Numbered from the stretch's first letter, positions 27,036 to 35,738 are shown. The stretch: 64,000 bases of DNA from Paenibacillus sp. (GCA_023512345.1 JAILZT010000001.1:416084-480083); one strand, 5' to 3'. The notes: generated by a model not told the origin, from the sequence alone. Numbers and translations are program-made.

Positions 27036-27667
27036 CCTTCATTCTCCTTCCGGCAGTGTACTATGCCATCCTCTGTAATTAGAATATCCATGAAGGCATC
27101 ATGTACATCCATCGGTACTTCTTCCACCAGTTGCATGCTATAAGCAAGGCCTATCCATACGGGTGATTTCCCTGAATCTGGAGTAATGGATTCCCATACC
27201 GCCCGTAAACGGTCATAGTAACCCCGTCCGTAACCCAGCCTGCCTCCATGTCTATCAAAAGCCAGCCCAGGTACAAATACTACCACGGGCAAAGAAGCAG
27301 AGGATAGGATGACTTCCTCAGAAGCTGACGGTTCCGGGATGCCAAAAGTTCCGGGGATCAATTCGTCCCATGATTGAACACGGTGTAATGCCATTGTTCC
27401 GTTGCCGGGAAGTACACGGGGCAAATATACTTGAAGTCCCTCTTCCCAAGCCTTCCCGATAAGAGGACGAGTATCGAGCTCAGACCGAAAAGCTACGTAA
27501 GACATAAGAGAAGAAATGTTATTCATCTGCAGAAAGTTCCAAGCATGGTCGTAAACCCTTGATGACAAGTGCTCTCTTTGGTCGAGAGACAGTTGGTCAC
27601 GTGCAACAGCCTTTTGACGCCGCAGTATCTGCTTTTTTTCAGCGAGGACTACATCATTGCCAGACAT
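27032..27667 (-). CDS. 5-formyltetrahydrofolate cyclo-ligase
   Basis: The 211-residue enzyme makes 5,10-methenyl-THF from 5-formyl-THF with ATP. The family marks are [16 protein letters not shown] near the start, [18 protein letters not shown] and the phosphate loop [24 protein letters not shown] (about 125-150). The ATG at 27667 has AGAGGGGG about 8 bases upstream, better than the longer start at 27751. It takes the place next to moaC where Bacillus subtilis has other genes, and overlaps moaC by 4 bases. Confidence 0.92.
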   Translation of the reverse strand: MSGNDVVLAEKKQILRRQKAVARDQLSLDQREHLSSRVYDHAWNFLQMNNISSLMSYVAFRSELDTRPLIGKAWEEGLQVYLPRVLPGNGTMALHRVQSWDELIPGTFGIPEPSASEEVILSSASLPVVVFVPGLAFDRHGGRLGYGRGYYDRLRAVWESITPDSGKSPVWIGLAYSMQLVEEVPMDVHDAFMDILITEDGIVHCRKENEG

Positions 27668-27909
27668 CAGCGGCCCCCTCTTCATTTCCAGAATTAATCT
27701 TGTTGGTATATTCAGTTTACCACTCTTATCCCCCGTTAGCCAAGATAGCATAAATGCGTTATCCTGCTCTCTATTAATAAAGGCCTGCTCCCGCCACTTG
27801 CAGCTCTCGCGCAGTAATCGCTTTTCATGTAAACTAAAGTATAGATATATCTTATGGCTGCGGCTAAAAAGCCAAAAGCGAATAATGCAAGGGTGGAGGT
27901 TTCATTGTT

Positions 27910-29865
27910 ATGCTTCTTCAAGCGACAGGAATTACGAAATCATACGGTATAACAAGCATATTAGACGGCATAAGCCTGCAAGTAAATGAGAAAGAAAGAG
28001 TTGGGCTCGTGGGTGTAAACGGAGCCGGTAAATCTACATTTCTACAAATTCTGGCCGGAGAGATGTCTTATGACGGCGGACAAATTCATAAATCAAAGGA
28101 AACTACTATTGGTTACTTAGCCCAAAACAGTGGATTGCAATCCGAGCGCAGCATTCAAGAAGAGATGTTGGCTGTCTTTGCACCACTTATTGAAGCGGAG
28201 GGTGAACTGCGTCGGCTGGAGCAGCAAATTGCAGATCCACGGCTTGCTGAAGATCCGAAGCGTTACGAAGACCTTCTTGAAAAGTACGCCCAGCGTTCAG
28301 ATTGGTTCAAGGATCATGGCGGCTATGAGATGAATACGCGGATTCGCAGTATTCTTCATGGTATGGGCTTTGGTGACTTCGCTCCAGATACACCGATCTC
28401 AACATTAAGCGGCGGTCAAAAGACAAGGCTGGCTCTGGCCCGCATTTTGCTCCAGGCCCCAGATCTTCTGTTGTTGGATGAGCCTACCAACCATCTGGAT
28501 ATCGCTACACTTACCTGGCTGGAGGACTATTTACGAGGGTATGCCGGCGGAATTTTAGTGGTATCCCATGACCGTTATTTCCTTGACCGCCTTGTCACTA
28601 CCATTGTTGAAATTGAACGCCATCAATCCCAGCGCTACACCGGAAATTACACTCGGTACATGGAGTTAAAGGCCGCCGAGTATGAGATCAGACTCAAGCA
28701 ATACGATAAGCAGCAGGATGAAATTTCTCGTATGGAGGATTTCGTTCAACGCAATATCGTCCGAGCCTCTACAACCAAACGGGCGCAAAGCCGTCGTAAG
28801 GCCTTGGAGAAAATGGACCGATTAGATAAACCTATGGGAGATCTGAAGAAAGCTAATTTCTCTTTCGAGCCTGACTTTATGTCCGGTAAAGAGGTATTGC
28901 AGGTGCGTGACGCCGCAGTCGCCTTTGTTGAAGGCGAACCCTTGTTCACAGGTGCATCCTTTGAGCTTCGCCGCGGTGAAACAGCGGCATTGATTGGTCC
29001 AAACGGTATCGGCAAATCCACCTTGCTGCAATGTCTAATTGGCAGCCGCGAGCCTTCTGCCGGCAGCGTGAACTGGGGAGCTAAGGTTAAGATTGGTTAC
29101 TACGACCAAGAGCAAACTCGCCTTAACCCTCGCAACACGGTTCTTGAAGAGTTATGGAGCGAATATCCGATGCTGGAGGAAGCTAGGATTAGAACGATCC
29201 TCGGAAACTTCCTATTCAGCGGTGAGGACGTCCTGAAAAGGATTGCTGCGCTAAGCGGCGGCGAGAAAGCTCGCGTAGCACTCTCCAAGCTAATGCTTCG
29301 CGGTGCTAATATGCTTATTCTCGATGAGCCTACCAACCATTTGGATCTAGTTAGTCGAGAAGTGCTTGAGGCCGCGCTAATGGATTTTGAAGGTACCTTG
29401 CTATTCATTTCCCATGACCGGTACTTCCTCAACAAAATGGCGGAGCGTGTATTAGAGCTTCACCCAAACGGTATTGATCCTTATCTCGGGAACTACGATG
29501 ATTATGTCGAGAAAAAACACGAGCTTGAGGATATTGCCAAAGAAGCGGCCGAACTAGCCTCCGCAGGAGTCTCGAAGAATATCGGAAAAGATAACAGTGC
29601 CGTTATAGAGAAAGGGACTTCGACCTCTTTTGAAGCGGATAAACAAGCCAAACGCGAGGAACGCAACCGCCAGCGGCGTATTGCCGAACTGGAGGAAAAC
29701 ATATCTTCCTTGGAAGAAGAAATTGCCGGTATAGAGAACGAAATGACGAAGCCTGAGGTTTATCAGGATTATATGGCGCTGCAAGAACACGAACAGGATT
29801 TAAAAACCAAAAAAGAGCGGCTGGCAGGATATTTTAGCGAATGGGAAATTCTAGCTGACGAATAG
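27910..29865 (+). CDS. ydiF: ABC-F ATPase, YdiF-like
   Basis: This 651-residue soluble protein has two ABC ATPase domains and no membrane segment, typical of the ABC-F ribosome-associated factors. The first domain has Walker A GVNGAGKST (35-43), signature LSGGQKTRLALAR and Walker B LLLLDEPTNHLD. The second repeats them as GPNGIGKST, LSGGEKARVALSK and MLILDEPTNHLD. Between them is the linker with QRNIVRASTTKRAQSRRKALEKM. The C-terminal 100 residues form a charged coiled coil (about 570-645), as in Uup/YdiF. It probably rescues or regulates stalled ribosomes; an antibiotic-resistance role is not indicated. GGTGGAGG lies upstream of the ATG. Confidence 0.94.
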   Translation: MLLQATGITKSYGITSILDGISLQVNEKERVGLVGVNGAGKSTFLQILAGEMSYDGGQIHKSKETTIGYLAQNSGLQSERSIQEEMLAVFAPLIEAEGELRRLEQQIADPRLAEDPKRYEDLLEKYAQRSDWFKDHGGYEMNTRIRSILHGMGFGDFAPDTPISTLSGGQKTRLALARILLQAPDLLLLDEPTNHLDIATLTWLEDYLRGYAGGILVVSHDRYFLDRLVTTIVEIERHQSQRYTGNYTRYMELKAAEYEIRLKQYDKQQDEISRMEDFVQRNIVRASTTKRAQSRRKALEKMDRLDKPMGDLKKANFSFEPDFMSGKEVLQVRDAAVAFVEGEPLFTGASFELRRGETAALIGPNGIGKSTLLQCLIGSREPSAGSVNWGAKVKIGYYDQEQTRLNPRNTVLEELWSEYPMLEEARIRTILGNFLFSGEDVLKRIAALSGGEKARVALSKLMLRGANMLILDEPTNHLDLVSREVLEAALMDFEGTLLFISHDRYFLNKMAERVLELHPNGIDPYLGNYDDYVEKKHELEDIAKEAAELASAGVSKNIGKDNSAVIEKGTSTSFEADKQAKREERNRQRRIAELEENISSLEEEIAGIENEMTKPEVYQDYMALQEHEQDLKTKKERLAGYFSEWEILADE

Positions 29866-29960
29866 TGTAAATTAGGAATAAAATTATTTTTCAACTGTTT
29901 GTTTTTGTTCATAAATACTTATCCACAACTCTATCCCCAGATTAAGTGTATAACTATCTC

Positions 29961-29991
29961 CCTAAAAAGGCCCTTTGGGTCTTTTTTTAGG
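29961..29991 (+). terminator. Terminator of the ABC-F gene
   Basis: CCTAAAAAGGCCC (29961-29973) pairs with GGGTCTTTTTTTAGG (29977-29991), with a TTT loop and one G-T pair. The 3' arm supplies the T-run. It lies inside the DnaA-box cluster. Confidence 0.82.
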
Positions 29992-30074
29992 CATAAAATC
30001 GCTATTTCCATTGTCAATGATTTTTTATCCACCGAATTATCCACATTATCCACAGTTTCCACAATTCATGAGGA

Positions 30075-30100
30075 TAAAAAAGACCCCCATTTTGGAGGTC
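30075..30100 (-). terminator. Terminator of leuA
   Basis: On the minus strand GACCTCC pairs with GGGGGTC around AAAAT, followed by TTTTTTA. It lies about 105 bases past the leuA stop, inside the DnaA-box cluster. Confidence 0.8.
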
Positions 30101-30205
30101 CAAAAAAGGGGCGAAAATGCTGGTTTTACACGCTTTTTACACAATTGTACAAGAACTTGTGGATAACGTTGTCCACATCTTGACAAAAGGCGCGCCAGCT
30201 CTATT

Positions 30206-31741
30206 TCACAGCTTGGTAGTGCTGAGCAACGCCGAGTTACATGCAGCAATATAAGCAATACCGGCAGCCATTACAATATCCTGATGGGTCGCCGTCCCCC
30301 TGAATTTGACCCCGTCCCACTCAACCATAACAGCTGCCTCTGCCTGAGCATTCTCTCCGCTTCCAAGGGAATGGAGTTCAAGACTCGCGAATTCAATGTC
30401 TTCGGTAATCCCTTGCCCAATCGCAGCAATAACTGCCGCAAGCGGCCCCTCTCCAATACTGGTATGCGAGGATTCCTTGCCGCTTTTCAAGTGACGCACG
30501 GTAACAGCAGCAATCCGACTCGGAGCACTTCCCGCCAAGACCTGAACATCTCCTAGATCATAGACTTGTGCCTGCTGCCCCGTAGTATGACTTACCATCC
30601 GAAGCAGTTGATCATCACTGACGACTTTTTGACGATCTGCTGTTTCCTTAAAGGATTCATACAGCGTCTCCAGTTCTTGAGGGTCCAGAGTAATTCCGTA
30701 TTTGGCAGCACGATCCTTTAACGCATGTCTTCCAGAATGCTTACCCAGAATGATCATGCTTCGTGGAATACCCAAACGCTCCGGATCCATAATCTCGTAA
30801 GTACTACGATCTTTCAACAATCCATCCTGATGAATCCCTGATTCGTGTTGGAAGGCGTTTCGTCCCACTACAGGCTTGTTATAAGCAATAGGGAAATGCA
30901 TGGCTCCGCTAACCAACCGGGAGACATCGTACAGCTTATCCAGGACAATTCCTGTCTCTGCACCAAGAACGTCCCCTCGTGTCTCCAGCGCCATTACCAA
31001 CTCCTCTAGCGCACAGTTACCCGTCCTTTCTCCCACGCCATTAACCGTCACTTCAATTTGTGTTGCCCCCCCTTCAATTGCAGCCAGGCTATTCGCAACA
31101 GCCAACCCCAAATCGTTGTGGCAATGAGCACTATAACTCACACGATCTCCACCTCTTGCTCCCAGCCTTACCCTGCGGAACATCTCGCCGTACTCTCCTG
31201 GGAGAGCATAACCGACGGTATCCGGCAGATTTATAATTGTCGCTCCTTCCTCTATGACGGCTTCAACCATTTCAATCAAATCATCTATTCCCGTTCGTGC
31301 CGCATCCATTGCTGTAAATTCTATCGTCTCACAGAACTGGCGGGCATACGCCGTCATTTCCCTTGCGGCTGCTACAACCTCAGACCTGCTCTTTCGCAGT
31401 TGATGGCGCAAATGGATATCTGAGGAGGAAATGAATAAATGAATACGCCGACGTTCAGCATCACGTGTTGCTCTCACAGCAGCATCTATATCTCCTTTAA
31501 CTGCACGGGCAAAACCGCAGATTTCCACATTCCGGATTTTTCGTGAAATCGTCTCTACAGCTGCGAAATCACCGGGACTCGACACGGGAAACCCTGGCTC
31601 CAACACATCCACCCCCAGGTCAGCAAGCTTAACGGCAAGTAGTATCTTTTGCTCAGGAGTAAGGCTGGCACCTGGAGCCTGTTCGCCATCACGCAGTGTG
31701 GTATCAAAGATTTGGATACGTTTCTTTACCGGAATAATCAT
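30206..31741 (-). CDS. leuA: 2-Isopropylmalate synthase
   Basis: The 511-residue enzyme condenses acetyl-CoA with 2-ketoisovalerate, the first step of leucine synthesis. The N-terminal TIM barrel has IFDTTLRDGEQAPGASLTPEQK (about 9-30), the metal-binding HCHNDLGLAVANSLAAIEGGA (about 200-220) and NGVGERTGNCALEEL (about 225-240). The C-terminal 130 residues are the leucine-binding regulatory domain (about 380-505). AAGGAGG-like TAGGAGG precedes the ATG. It is a lone gene apart from other leu genes, controlled by two T-boxes. Citramalate synthase is a less likely alternative, given the length and motif set. Confidence 0.93.
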   Translation of the reverse strand: MIIPVKKRIQIFDTTLRDGEQAPGASLTPEQKILLAVKLADLGVDVLEPGFPVSSPGDFAAVETISRKIRNVEICGFARAVKGDIDAAVRATRDAERRRIHLFISSSDIHLRHQLRKSRSEVVAAAREMTAYARQFCETIEFTAMDAARTGIDDLIEMVEAVIEEGATIINLPDTVGYALPGEYGEMFRRVRLGARGGDRVSYSAHCHNDLGLAVANSLAAIEGGATQIEVTVNGVGERTGNCALEELVMALETRGDVLGAETGIVLDKLYDVSRLVSGAMHFPIAYNKPVVGRNAFQHESGIHQDGLLKDRSTYEIMDPERLGIPRSMIILGKHSGRHALKDRAAKYGITLDPQELETLYESFKETADRQKVVSDDQLLRMVSHTTGQQAQVYDLGDVQVLAGSAPSRIAAVTVRHLKSGKESSHTSIGEGPLAAVIAAIGQGITEDIEFASLELHSLGSGENAQAEAAVMVEWDGVKFRGTATHQDIVMAAGIAYIAACNSALLSTTKL

Positions 31742-31794
31742 GGGAATTCCTCCTAAAATTTTTTTATATGGTTCTGAAGGATACGCTTAAAAAC

Positions 31795-32085
31795 GCAAAA
31801 ACCCGCCATCTCTTATTAAGAGACGACGGGTTTCCCCTCCGCGGTACCACTCTTGTTGACGCACAGGCAGTAATGACCCAGCTGCGTCCAGCTTATCTTC
31901 ACTAATCTCGTGCTGAAGCACTTCTCATAAGTGAGGTCTGGTAACGGAGACAACCGTAACAGTGTACTTCATCTTTCCACTGTTCCGCTCCCGGGCGAGC
32001 TTCAAAAGCTGCGATGTCTGCGTCGCACCTCCCCGCAGCTCTCTGGTCATCGCGTAACTTTTTACTACTCCCGATCATAGCGTTA
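31795..32085 (-). promoter_or_regulatory. T-box riboswitch, leuA-proximal copy
   Basis: The 14-base T-box core AGAGTGGTACCGCGG lies at 31839-31853 on the minus strand. A terminator hairpin (31799-31833, AAACCCG arm with CGGGTTT, then TTTTTG) is directly downstream. Stem I begins near ATGATCGGGAGTAGTA with the AGTA specifier-loop side. A CTC codon (31947-31949), in the motif ACGGTTGTCTCCG also present in the other copy, is the best leucine specifier candidate. It should read uncharged tRNA-Leu and allow read-through into leuA. Confidence 0.92.
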
Positions 32086-32095
32086 TAAATATACA

Positions 32096-32430
32096 CAAAA
32101 AAGCCTGCCATCTCATTCAAGAGACGACAGGCTGTTAACCGTCGCGGTACCACTCTTGTTGACATCAAGGTTCTGCATTACCTATGCAGTCCAAGACACC
32201 CACTCTACCAGCCATGAAGGCTTCACGGGTAAAACTCATCCCTATCCTCGCATGACAACCCTCTATCGGAGGCAAACCGTAATCGTGTACTTAGACCTGT
32301 TAAAGCCAGTCCTTTTTCCACCATTCCGCTCACGGACGAGTTCAGGTTACCTTCGACTGCGTCGCACCTCCCCGCAGCTCTCTTATCCCGGATTACCCTA
32401 CTACTTCCGATCATTGCGTTTATCCATTCT
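32096..32430 (-). promoter_or_regulatory. T-box riboswitch, promoter-proximal copy
   Basis: A second complete T-box lies upstream: core AGAGTGGTACCGCGA at 32142-32156, terminator at 32097-32135 (GCCTG arm with CAGGC, then TTTTTT) and stem I starting at ATGATCGGAAGTAGTA. The specifier candidate is again CTC (32269-32271). Both copies share the GAGAGCTGCGGGGAGGTGCGACGCAG segment in the stem I region, showing a duplication. Read-through of both terminators is needed to reach leuA. Confidence 0.92.
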
Positions 32431-32442
32431 ATAATTGAACTG

Positions 32443-32472
32443 ATTATACTCGGGTTATAGAGCAATAGTCAA
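32443..32472 (-). promoter_or_regulatory. Promoter of the tandem T-box leuA unit
   Basis: TTGACT (32467-32472), an 18-base spacer and TATAAT (32443-32448) on the minus strand. The -35 overlaps the tsaD stop codon region. It gives leuA its own transcription start within the tsa operon's 3' end. Confidence 0.8.
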
Positions 32473-33533
32473 TAGGCCGAAACGGACCATTTCTCCAGTG
32501 AAAAGCCAGGATCTGCAACCATATCCAGTGGCGTCCCCCCGTCGTGGCGCCATTTGACATAAGCTGCAGCTCCAATCATTGCTGCATTATCCGTACAATA
32601 TACATGCGGCGGGATGATAAGCTCTATCCCCTCTAGGTTACAACGTTTCGTTAGTGCGGTCCGCAAGCCCTTATTGGCTGCGACTCCGCCACACAACAGA
32701 AGCTGTCTCGCATCGGTTGAGCGCACAGCACGAGTAGCCTTCTCTACAAGCACTTCAATAACTGATTCTTGAAAACCTCGGGCGATCGCCGCCACATCGG
32801 GTGTAAGACCTTTCATCTTGGCCTGATTCACTACATTCAGGACAGCAGATTTGAGGCCGCTGAAGCTGAAATCATATGAGTCAGGCTCCAGCCATGCACG
32901 CGGCAAGGTAACAACCTCTGAAGCATCTTGAGCCAGACGATCAACATGCGGTCCGCCCGGGTAAGGAAACCCTAAAGCCCGAGCAACCTTATCATAGGCT
33001 TCACCTACAGCATCATCTCGGGTACGTCCGATTATATGGAACTTCCCTTCCTGTTCCATATGGACCAGCTCTGTATGGCCGCCGGACACAACCAGTGTCA
33101 TACAAGGATATTTCAAATCAGCCACAAGCCGATTAGCATAAATGTGGCCTGCAATATGATGTGTGCCAATCAACGGTTTATCCCAAGCCAGTGCAAGACT
33201 CTTGGCAGCTACGACCCCAACAAGCAATGCTCCTACAAGACCGGGACCCTGAGTTACAGCTATGGCAGCTAACTGCTGCGGTTCAATGCCGGCAACGGCC
33301 ATAGCCTCTTCTATAATTAGAGTAATAACCTCAACATGCTTACGGGAAGCCACCTCTGGTACAACTCCACCGAAAGCTTTATGAGTTTCTATTTGGCTGG
33401 AAATGATGTTGGACAACACCTCACTGCCGTCCTTAACGACAGCTACAGCAGTCTCATCACAACTTGTCTCAATGGCCAAAATATATATAGCTTGCGATTG
33501 AGCAGCCGCATCTTTTTCCTTGTCGATCTCCAT
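32469..33533 (-). CDS. tsaD: tRNA N6-threonylcarbamoyladenosine (t6A) transferase TsaD
   Basis: The 354-residue enzyme of the ASKHA fold transfers threonylcarbamoyl to A37 of ANN-decoding tRNAs, working with TsaB and TsaE. Motifs: ILAIETSCDETAVA near the start, the metal ligands in THHIAGHIYAN (His126 and His130), VSGGHTEL, PGGPHVDRLA and LLLCGGVAANKGLR. It is the last gene of the tsaE-tsaB-rimI-tsaD operon and starts 3 bases after the rimI stop. A 3' extension joins the leuA promoter. Confidence 0.97.
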   Translation of the reverse strand: MEIDKEKDAAAQSQAIYILAIETSCDETAVAVVKDGSEVLSNIISSQIETHKAFGGVVPEVASRKHVEVITLIIEEAMAVAGIEPQQLAAIAVTQGPGLVGALLVGVVAAKSLALAWDKPLIGTHHIAGHIYANRLVADLKYPCMTLVVSGGHTELVHMEQEGKFHIIGRTRDDAVGEAYDKVARALGFPYPGGPHVDRLAQDASEVVTLPRAWLEPDSYDFSFSGLKSAVLNVVNQAKMKGLTPDVAAIARGFQESVIEVLVEKATRAVRSTDARQLLLCGGVAANKGLRTALTKRCNLEGIELIIPPHVYCTDNAAMIGAAAYVKWRHDGGTPLDMVADPGFSLEKWSVSAY

Positions 33534-33535
33534 TC

Positions 33536-34054
33536 CTATTCCACGCTTCCTTCCATAACACTTTCTTCCTCATAAGCCGGAAGATCTGCCCACATAATCA
33601 GTGCGTCCTCACGGTTATCAGAGTAATAACCCTTACGCGTACCGGCGGACCGGAAGCCTTTTTTGCGATATAAATTCTGGGCAATCTGGTTCGACACCCT
33701 AACTTCCAGCGTTATAGATTTCATACCCAGGTAGGAGGCGGTCTTCATCAATTCTTCTAAAAGCCGTTCTCCCCACTTACGTCCCCGAAAAACTTCAAGC
33801 AAAGCGATATTCGTTACATGTGCTTCATCCACAATGGCCCACAATCCTGCGTACCCGATAATTTGATCCTGCAGCTCCATCACCATATATTTTGCAAAAT
33901 GATTATGCGTCAGCTCATTACGGAACGCTTCTTCGGTCCATGGCATTGTAAAAGCTTCCCGCTCAATAATCATAATATGGGGAATATCCTCTACCTTCAT
34001 CAGCCGAAATACAAGCCGGTCACTTTGCTCTTTTACTGCATCCGCTTCCGTCAT
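33536..34054 (-). CDS. rimI: Ribosomal-protein S18 alanine N-acetyltransferase RimI
   Basis: The 172-residue GNAT acetyltransferase has FRLMKVEDIPHIMIIEREAF at the start and the acetyl-CoA loop VFRGRKWGERLLEELM (about 89-104, motif A R-G-x-x-G-x-x-L). It ends with IAQNLYRKKGFRSAGTRKGYYSDNREDALIMW, the RimI-specific tail. It modifies the N terminus of S18 in Escherichia coli; the substrate here is inferred. Its place between tsaB and tsaD is conserved across Bacillales. Confidence 0.93.
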   Translation of the reverse strand: MTEADAVKEQSDRLVFRLMKVEDIPHIMIIEREAFTMPWTEEAFRNELTHNHFAKYMVMELQDQIIGYAGLWAIVDEAHVTNIALLEVFRGRKWGERLLEELMKTASYLGMKSITLEVRVSNQIAQNLYRKKGFRSAGTRKGYYSDNREDALIMWADLPAYEEESVMEGSVE

Positions 34055-34057
34055 CTT

Positions 34058-34867
34058 TTATTTCGAGCCTCCTTCGGGTGTTTTACGCAAATTAGCTTCC
34101 GCTTCGGAAAGCTGAGTGTAGTTAGGTATCAGGCTATGAATATCGTCACTTCCGTGAGAATGCCGTTCTTCACCCAAAAACCCCGTCCATCGACCTTCAA
34201 GCTCATAAGGCATCGTCTTTATGTCCGTTATTCCTCTAAGCGGAGCAAGAGATTCTTCACTTGCATGCAGTTCTGTCTCTCCAACAAACCACAGACAACG
34301 AGGCTGGTTTCCATCGGCTTTGGCCTGTTGTAGAAGCTTGTCTAATTGCTGTACCCAATCCACCATTAAGCGGATCGCATCGGGAGCGAGCCTCTGTGGG
34401 CTGTTCACACCATCGGAGACGAATAAAGCCGTATAGGCCTGCCCCCTTCTAGCATCCAGCAGTGGAATAATCCAGTCATGGCCCTGTTGATCCTGATTAA
34501 GCGACTGCGATTCAGCCCACCCCTTCATAAGACCGCCCCAAGCCAAAGCCTGTAGACTAGAGACACCAGCCACAGGAATATTCCATGCCCAAGCCAGCGT
34601 CTTAGCCGCACTTACAGCAATACGTGTGCCCGTATAAGAACCGGGGCCTATACCGACAGAGATCCCACCTAGTTCACTTCCAGTCGTGCCTGAAGCCTGC
34701 AGAGCTTGTTCAATAATCGGCAGCAAATGAACGGAGTGATTCCGTTCTCCTGAAGCATTAATCTCGTGTACCACTCTATGGTTCTCCGTAATCGCCACAC
34801 CTAAAGTAGCCGTGGAGGTATCCAACGCCAAAAACCGCTTACGCGGCTCCTTATTTTCAATCGTCAT
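34058..34867 (-). CDS. tsaB: t6A biosynthesis protein TsaB
   Basis: This 269-residue ASKHA-fold partner of TsaD lacks its catalytic metal site and forms a scaffold in the t6A complex. It has LALDTSTATLGVAI near the start, GGISVGIGPGSYTGTRIAVSAAKTLAW (about 66-92) and a more variable C-terminal half, somewhat longer than the Escherichia coli protein. The ATG at 34867 overlaps the tsaE stop by 11 bases, so the two are coupled; an upstream in-frame ATG (34882) lacks a ribosome site. Confidence 0.93.
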   Translation of the reverse strand: MTIENKEPRKRFLALDTSTATLGVAITENHRVVHEINASGERNHSVHLLPIIEQALQASGTTGSELGGISVGIGPGSYTGTRIAVSAAKTLAWAWNIPVAGVSSLQALAWGGLMKGWAESQSLNQDQQGHDWIIPLLDARRGQAYTALFVSDGVNSPQRLAPDAIRLMVDWVQQLDKLLQQAKADGNQPRCLWFVGETELHASEESLAPLRGITDIKTMPYELEGRWTGFLGEERHSHGSDDIHSLIPNYTQLSEAEANLRKTPEGGSK

Positions 34868-35354
34868 CTTTCTTAACCCCATTCTGAGTCAGATTGCGGC
34901 AAACGGCCTCATAAGGCTCCCCTATTCCGGTCACCGTGATCACTCGTTCTTCCAATCCAACCGTCTCTATATAAATATGCAAGTGCCGCGGAGGCATTAG
35001 CTCTGTGATGATACTGCTCCATTCTACCAGGCAAACCCCTTGCCCATAAAAATACTCGTCTAACCCCAGTTCGTCAGCCTCCTGAATCGATAGCCGGTAA
35101 ACATCCATGTGGTAGAGAGGGAGAATTCCAATGTACTCCTTGATAATCGTAAAAGTAGGGCTGTTCACGATTCCCGTTACACCCAAATGGCGGGCAAAGC
35201 CTTGTGAGAAGGCTGTCTTCCCCGCTCCCAAGTCTCCGTCCAGCCCAATAACAGTACCCGCTGTAGAAGCAGCAGCAATCGCTCCTGCCAGAAGCTCAGT
35301 ATCCACCGGGCTGTAAGAACGATAAGTGAAAACCGTCTCCGAAATATTGTCCAC
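34857..35354 (-). CDS. tsaE: t6A biosynthesis ATPase TsaE
   Basis: The 165-residue P-loop ATPase binds the TsaB-TsaD dimer and resets it after each t6A cycle. The Walker A is GDLGAGKT (40-47), followed by FSQGFARHLG, INSPTFTIIKEY-like VNSPTFTIIKEY and HMDVYRL with the LGLDEYF segment. It starts at GTG 35354, which overlaps the stop codon of a six-codon minigene. It is the first major gene of the tsaE-tsaB-rimI-tsaD operon. Confidence 0.96.
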   Translation of the reverse strand: MDNISETVFTYRSYSPVDTELLAGAIAAASTAGTVIGLDGDLGAGKTAFSQGFARHLGVTGIVNSPTFTIIKEYIGILPLYHMDVYRLSIQEADELGLDEYFYGQGVCLVEWSSIITELMPPRHLHIYIETVGLEERVITVTGIGEPYEAVCRNLTQNGVKKDDD

Positions 35355-35374
35355 TAAAAGACCACCTTTTTCAT
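35354..35374 (-). CDS. Six-codon leader minigene before tsaE
   Basis: An ATG at 35374 has CGGAGGG 5 bases upstream and opens the frame MKKVVF followed by TAG. The stop overlaps the tsaE GTG start as TAGTG. The AAGGTGG ribosome site of tsaE lies inside this frame. It may couple translation or act as a leader; it may also be chance. Confidence 0.35.
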   Translation of the reverse strand: MKKVVF

Positions 35375-35385
35375 ATACCCTCCGA

Positions 35386-35414
35386 ATTTCAATACTTTTT
35401 ATTATATCGGTATG
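35386..35414 (-). promoter_or_regulatory. Candidate promoter of the tsa operon
   Basis: On the minus strand a perfect TATAAT (about 35400) is preceded at 17 bases by TTGCGG (4 of 6). It lies about 25 bases upstream of the minigene ATG. Coordinates are approximate. Confidence 0.45.
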
Positions 35415-35517
35415 ATTGTCCTACCGCAACAATTCGACATACAAAAAGGCCCCAAGTGTGAAGTTACTCGCACAGGTGCCTCAAGTGAAATATATCGACG
35501 TACATCAATCTGTGAGT

Positions 35518-35703
35518 TTAGTGATTCTGCTCTTCCAGCCGTTCTACTCCAACTGTATGTGTATTCGTTGGACGGGATCCTACCTGCACGGTAGCCATTC
35601 TATTCGCCACATCCACTTCCTCTATCCATACCGGCTCCCCATCCAAATGAACAGCGATCGTGTCCTTTGACTCAAAAATATCCTGTGCGCGTTGAACATC
35701 CAT
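35518..35703 (-). CDS. sspH: Small acid-soluble spore protein SspH (H-type)
   Basis: The 61-residue protein closely follows the SASP-H pattern: MDVQRAQDIFESKDTIAVHLDGEPVWIEEVD, with the VWIEEVD core, and a C-terminal half of short beta segments ending ERLEEQNH. Minor SASPs are made in the forespore and degraded on germination. The ATG at 35703 follows AAAAGGGG; a TTG seven codons earlier is less likely. An acidic ORF lies 35 bases upstream and may share its transcript. Confidence 0.9.
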   Translation of the reverse strand: MDVQRAQDIFESKDTIAVHLDGEPVWIEEVDVANRMATVQVGSRPTNTHTVGVERLEEQNH

Positions 35704-35738
35704 TGTATTAAGTCCCCTTTTCAATTCATGATGAATGA

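Larger units (their letters stand above)
29919..30177. promoter_or_regulatory. DnaA-box cluster in the intergenic region after ydiF
   Basis: Four perfect DnaA boxes (TTATCCACA or its complement) occur at 29919-29927, 30037-30045, 30046-30054 and 30158-30166. Near matches are TTATCCACC (30025-30033), TTGTCCACA (30169-30177), TTTTACACA (30135-30143) and AGTGTATAA (29945-29953). The stretch is otherwise AT-rich and lies between the 3' ends of two convergent genes. Chance occurrence of four exact 9-mers in 250 bases is very unlikely. In Bacillus subtilis a non-oriC DnaA-box cluster is known, from memory, at the equivalent gcp-ydiF position. Confidence 0.85.

Noticed and set aside
27752..27909. 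Extra small gene between fthC and ydiF
   Set aside because: Short frames on both strands lack ribosome sites; the interval is best read as the divergent promoter region.
30206..31741. Citramalate synthase (CimA) instead of LeuA
   Set aside because: The length, the GERTGNCALEEL motif and the leucine-type T-box leaders fit 2-isopropylmalate synthase better.
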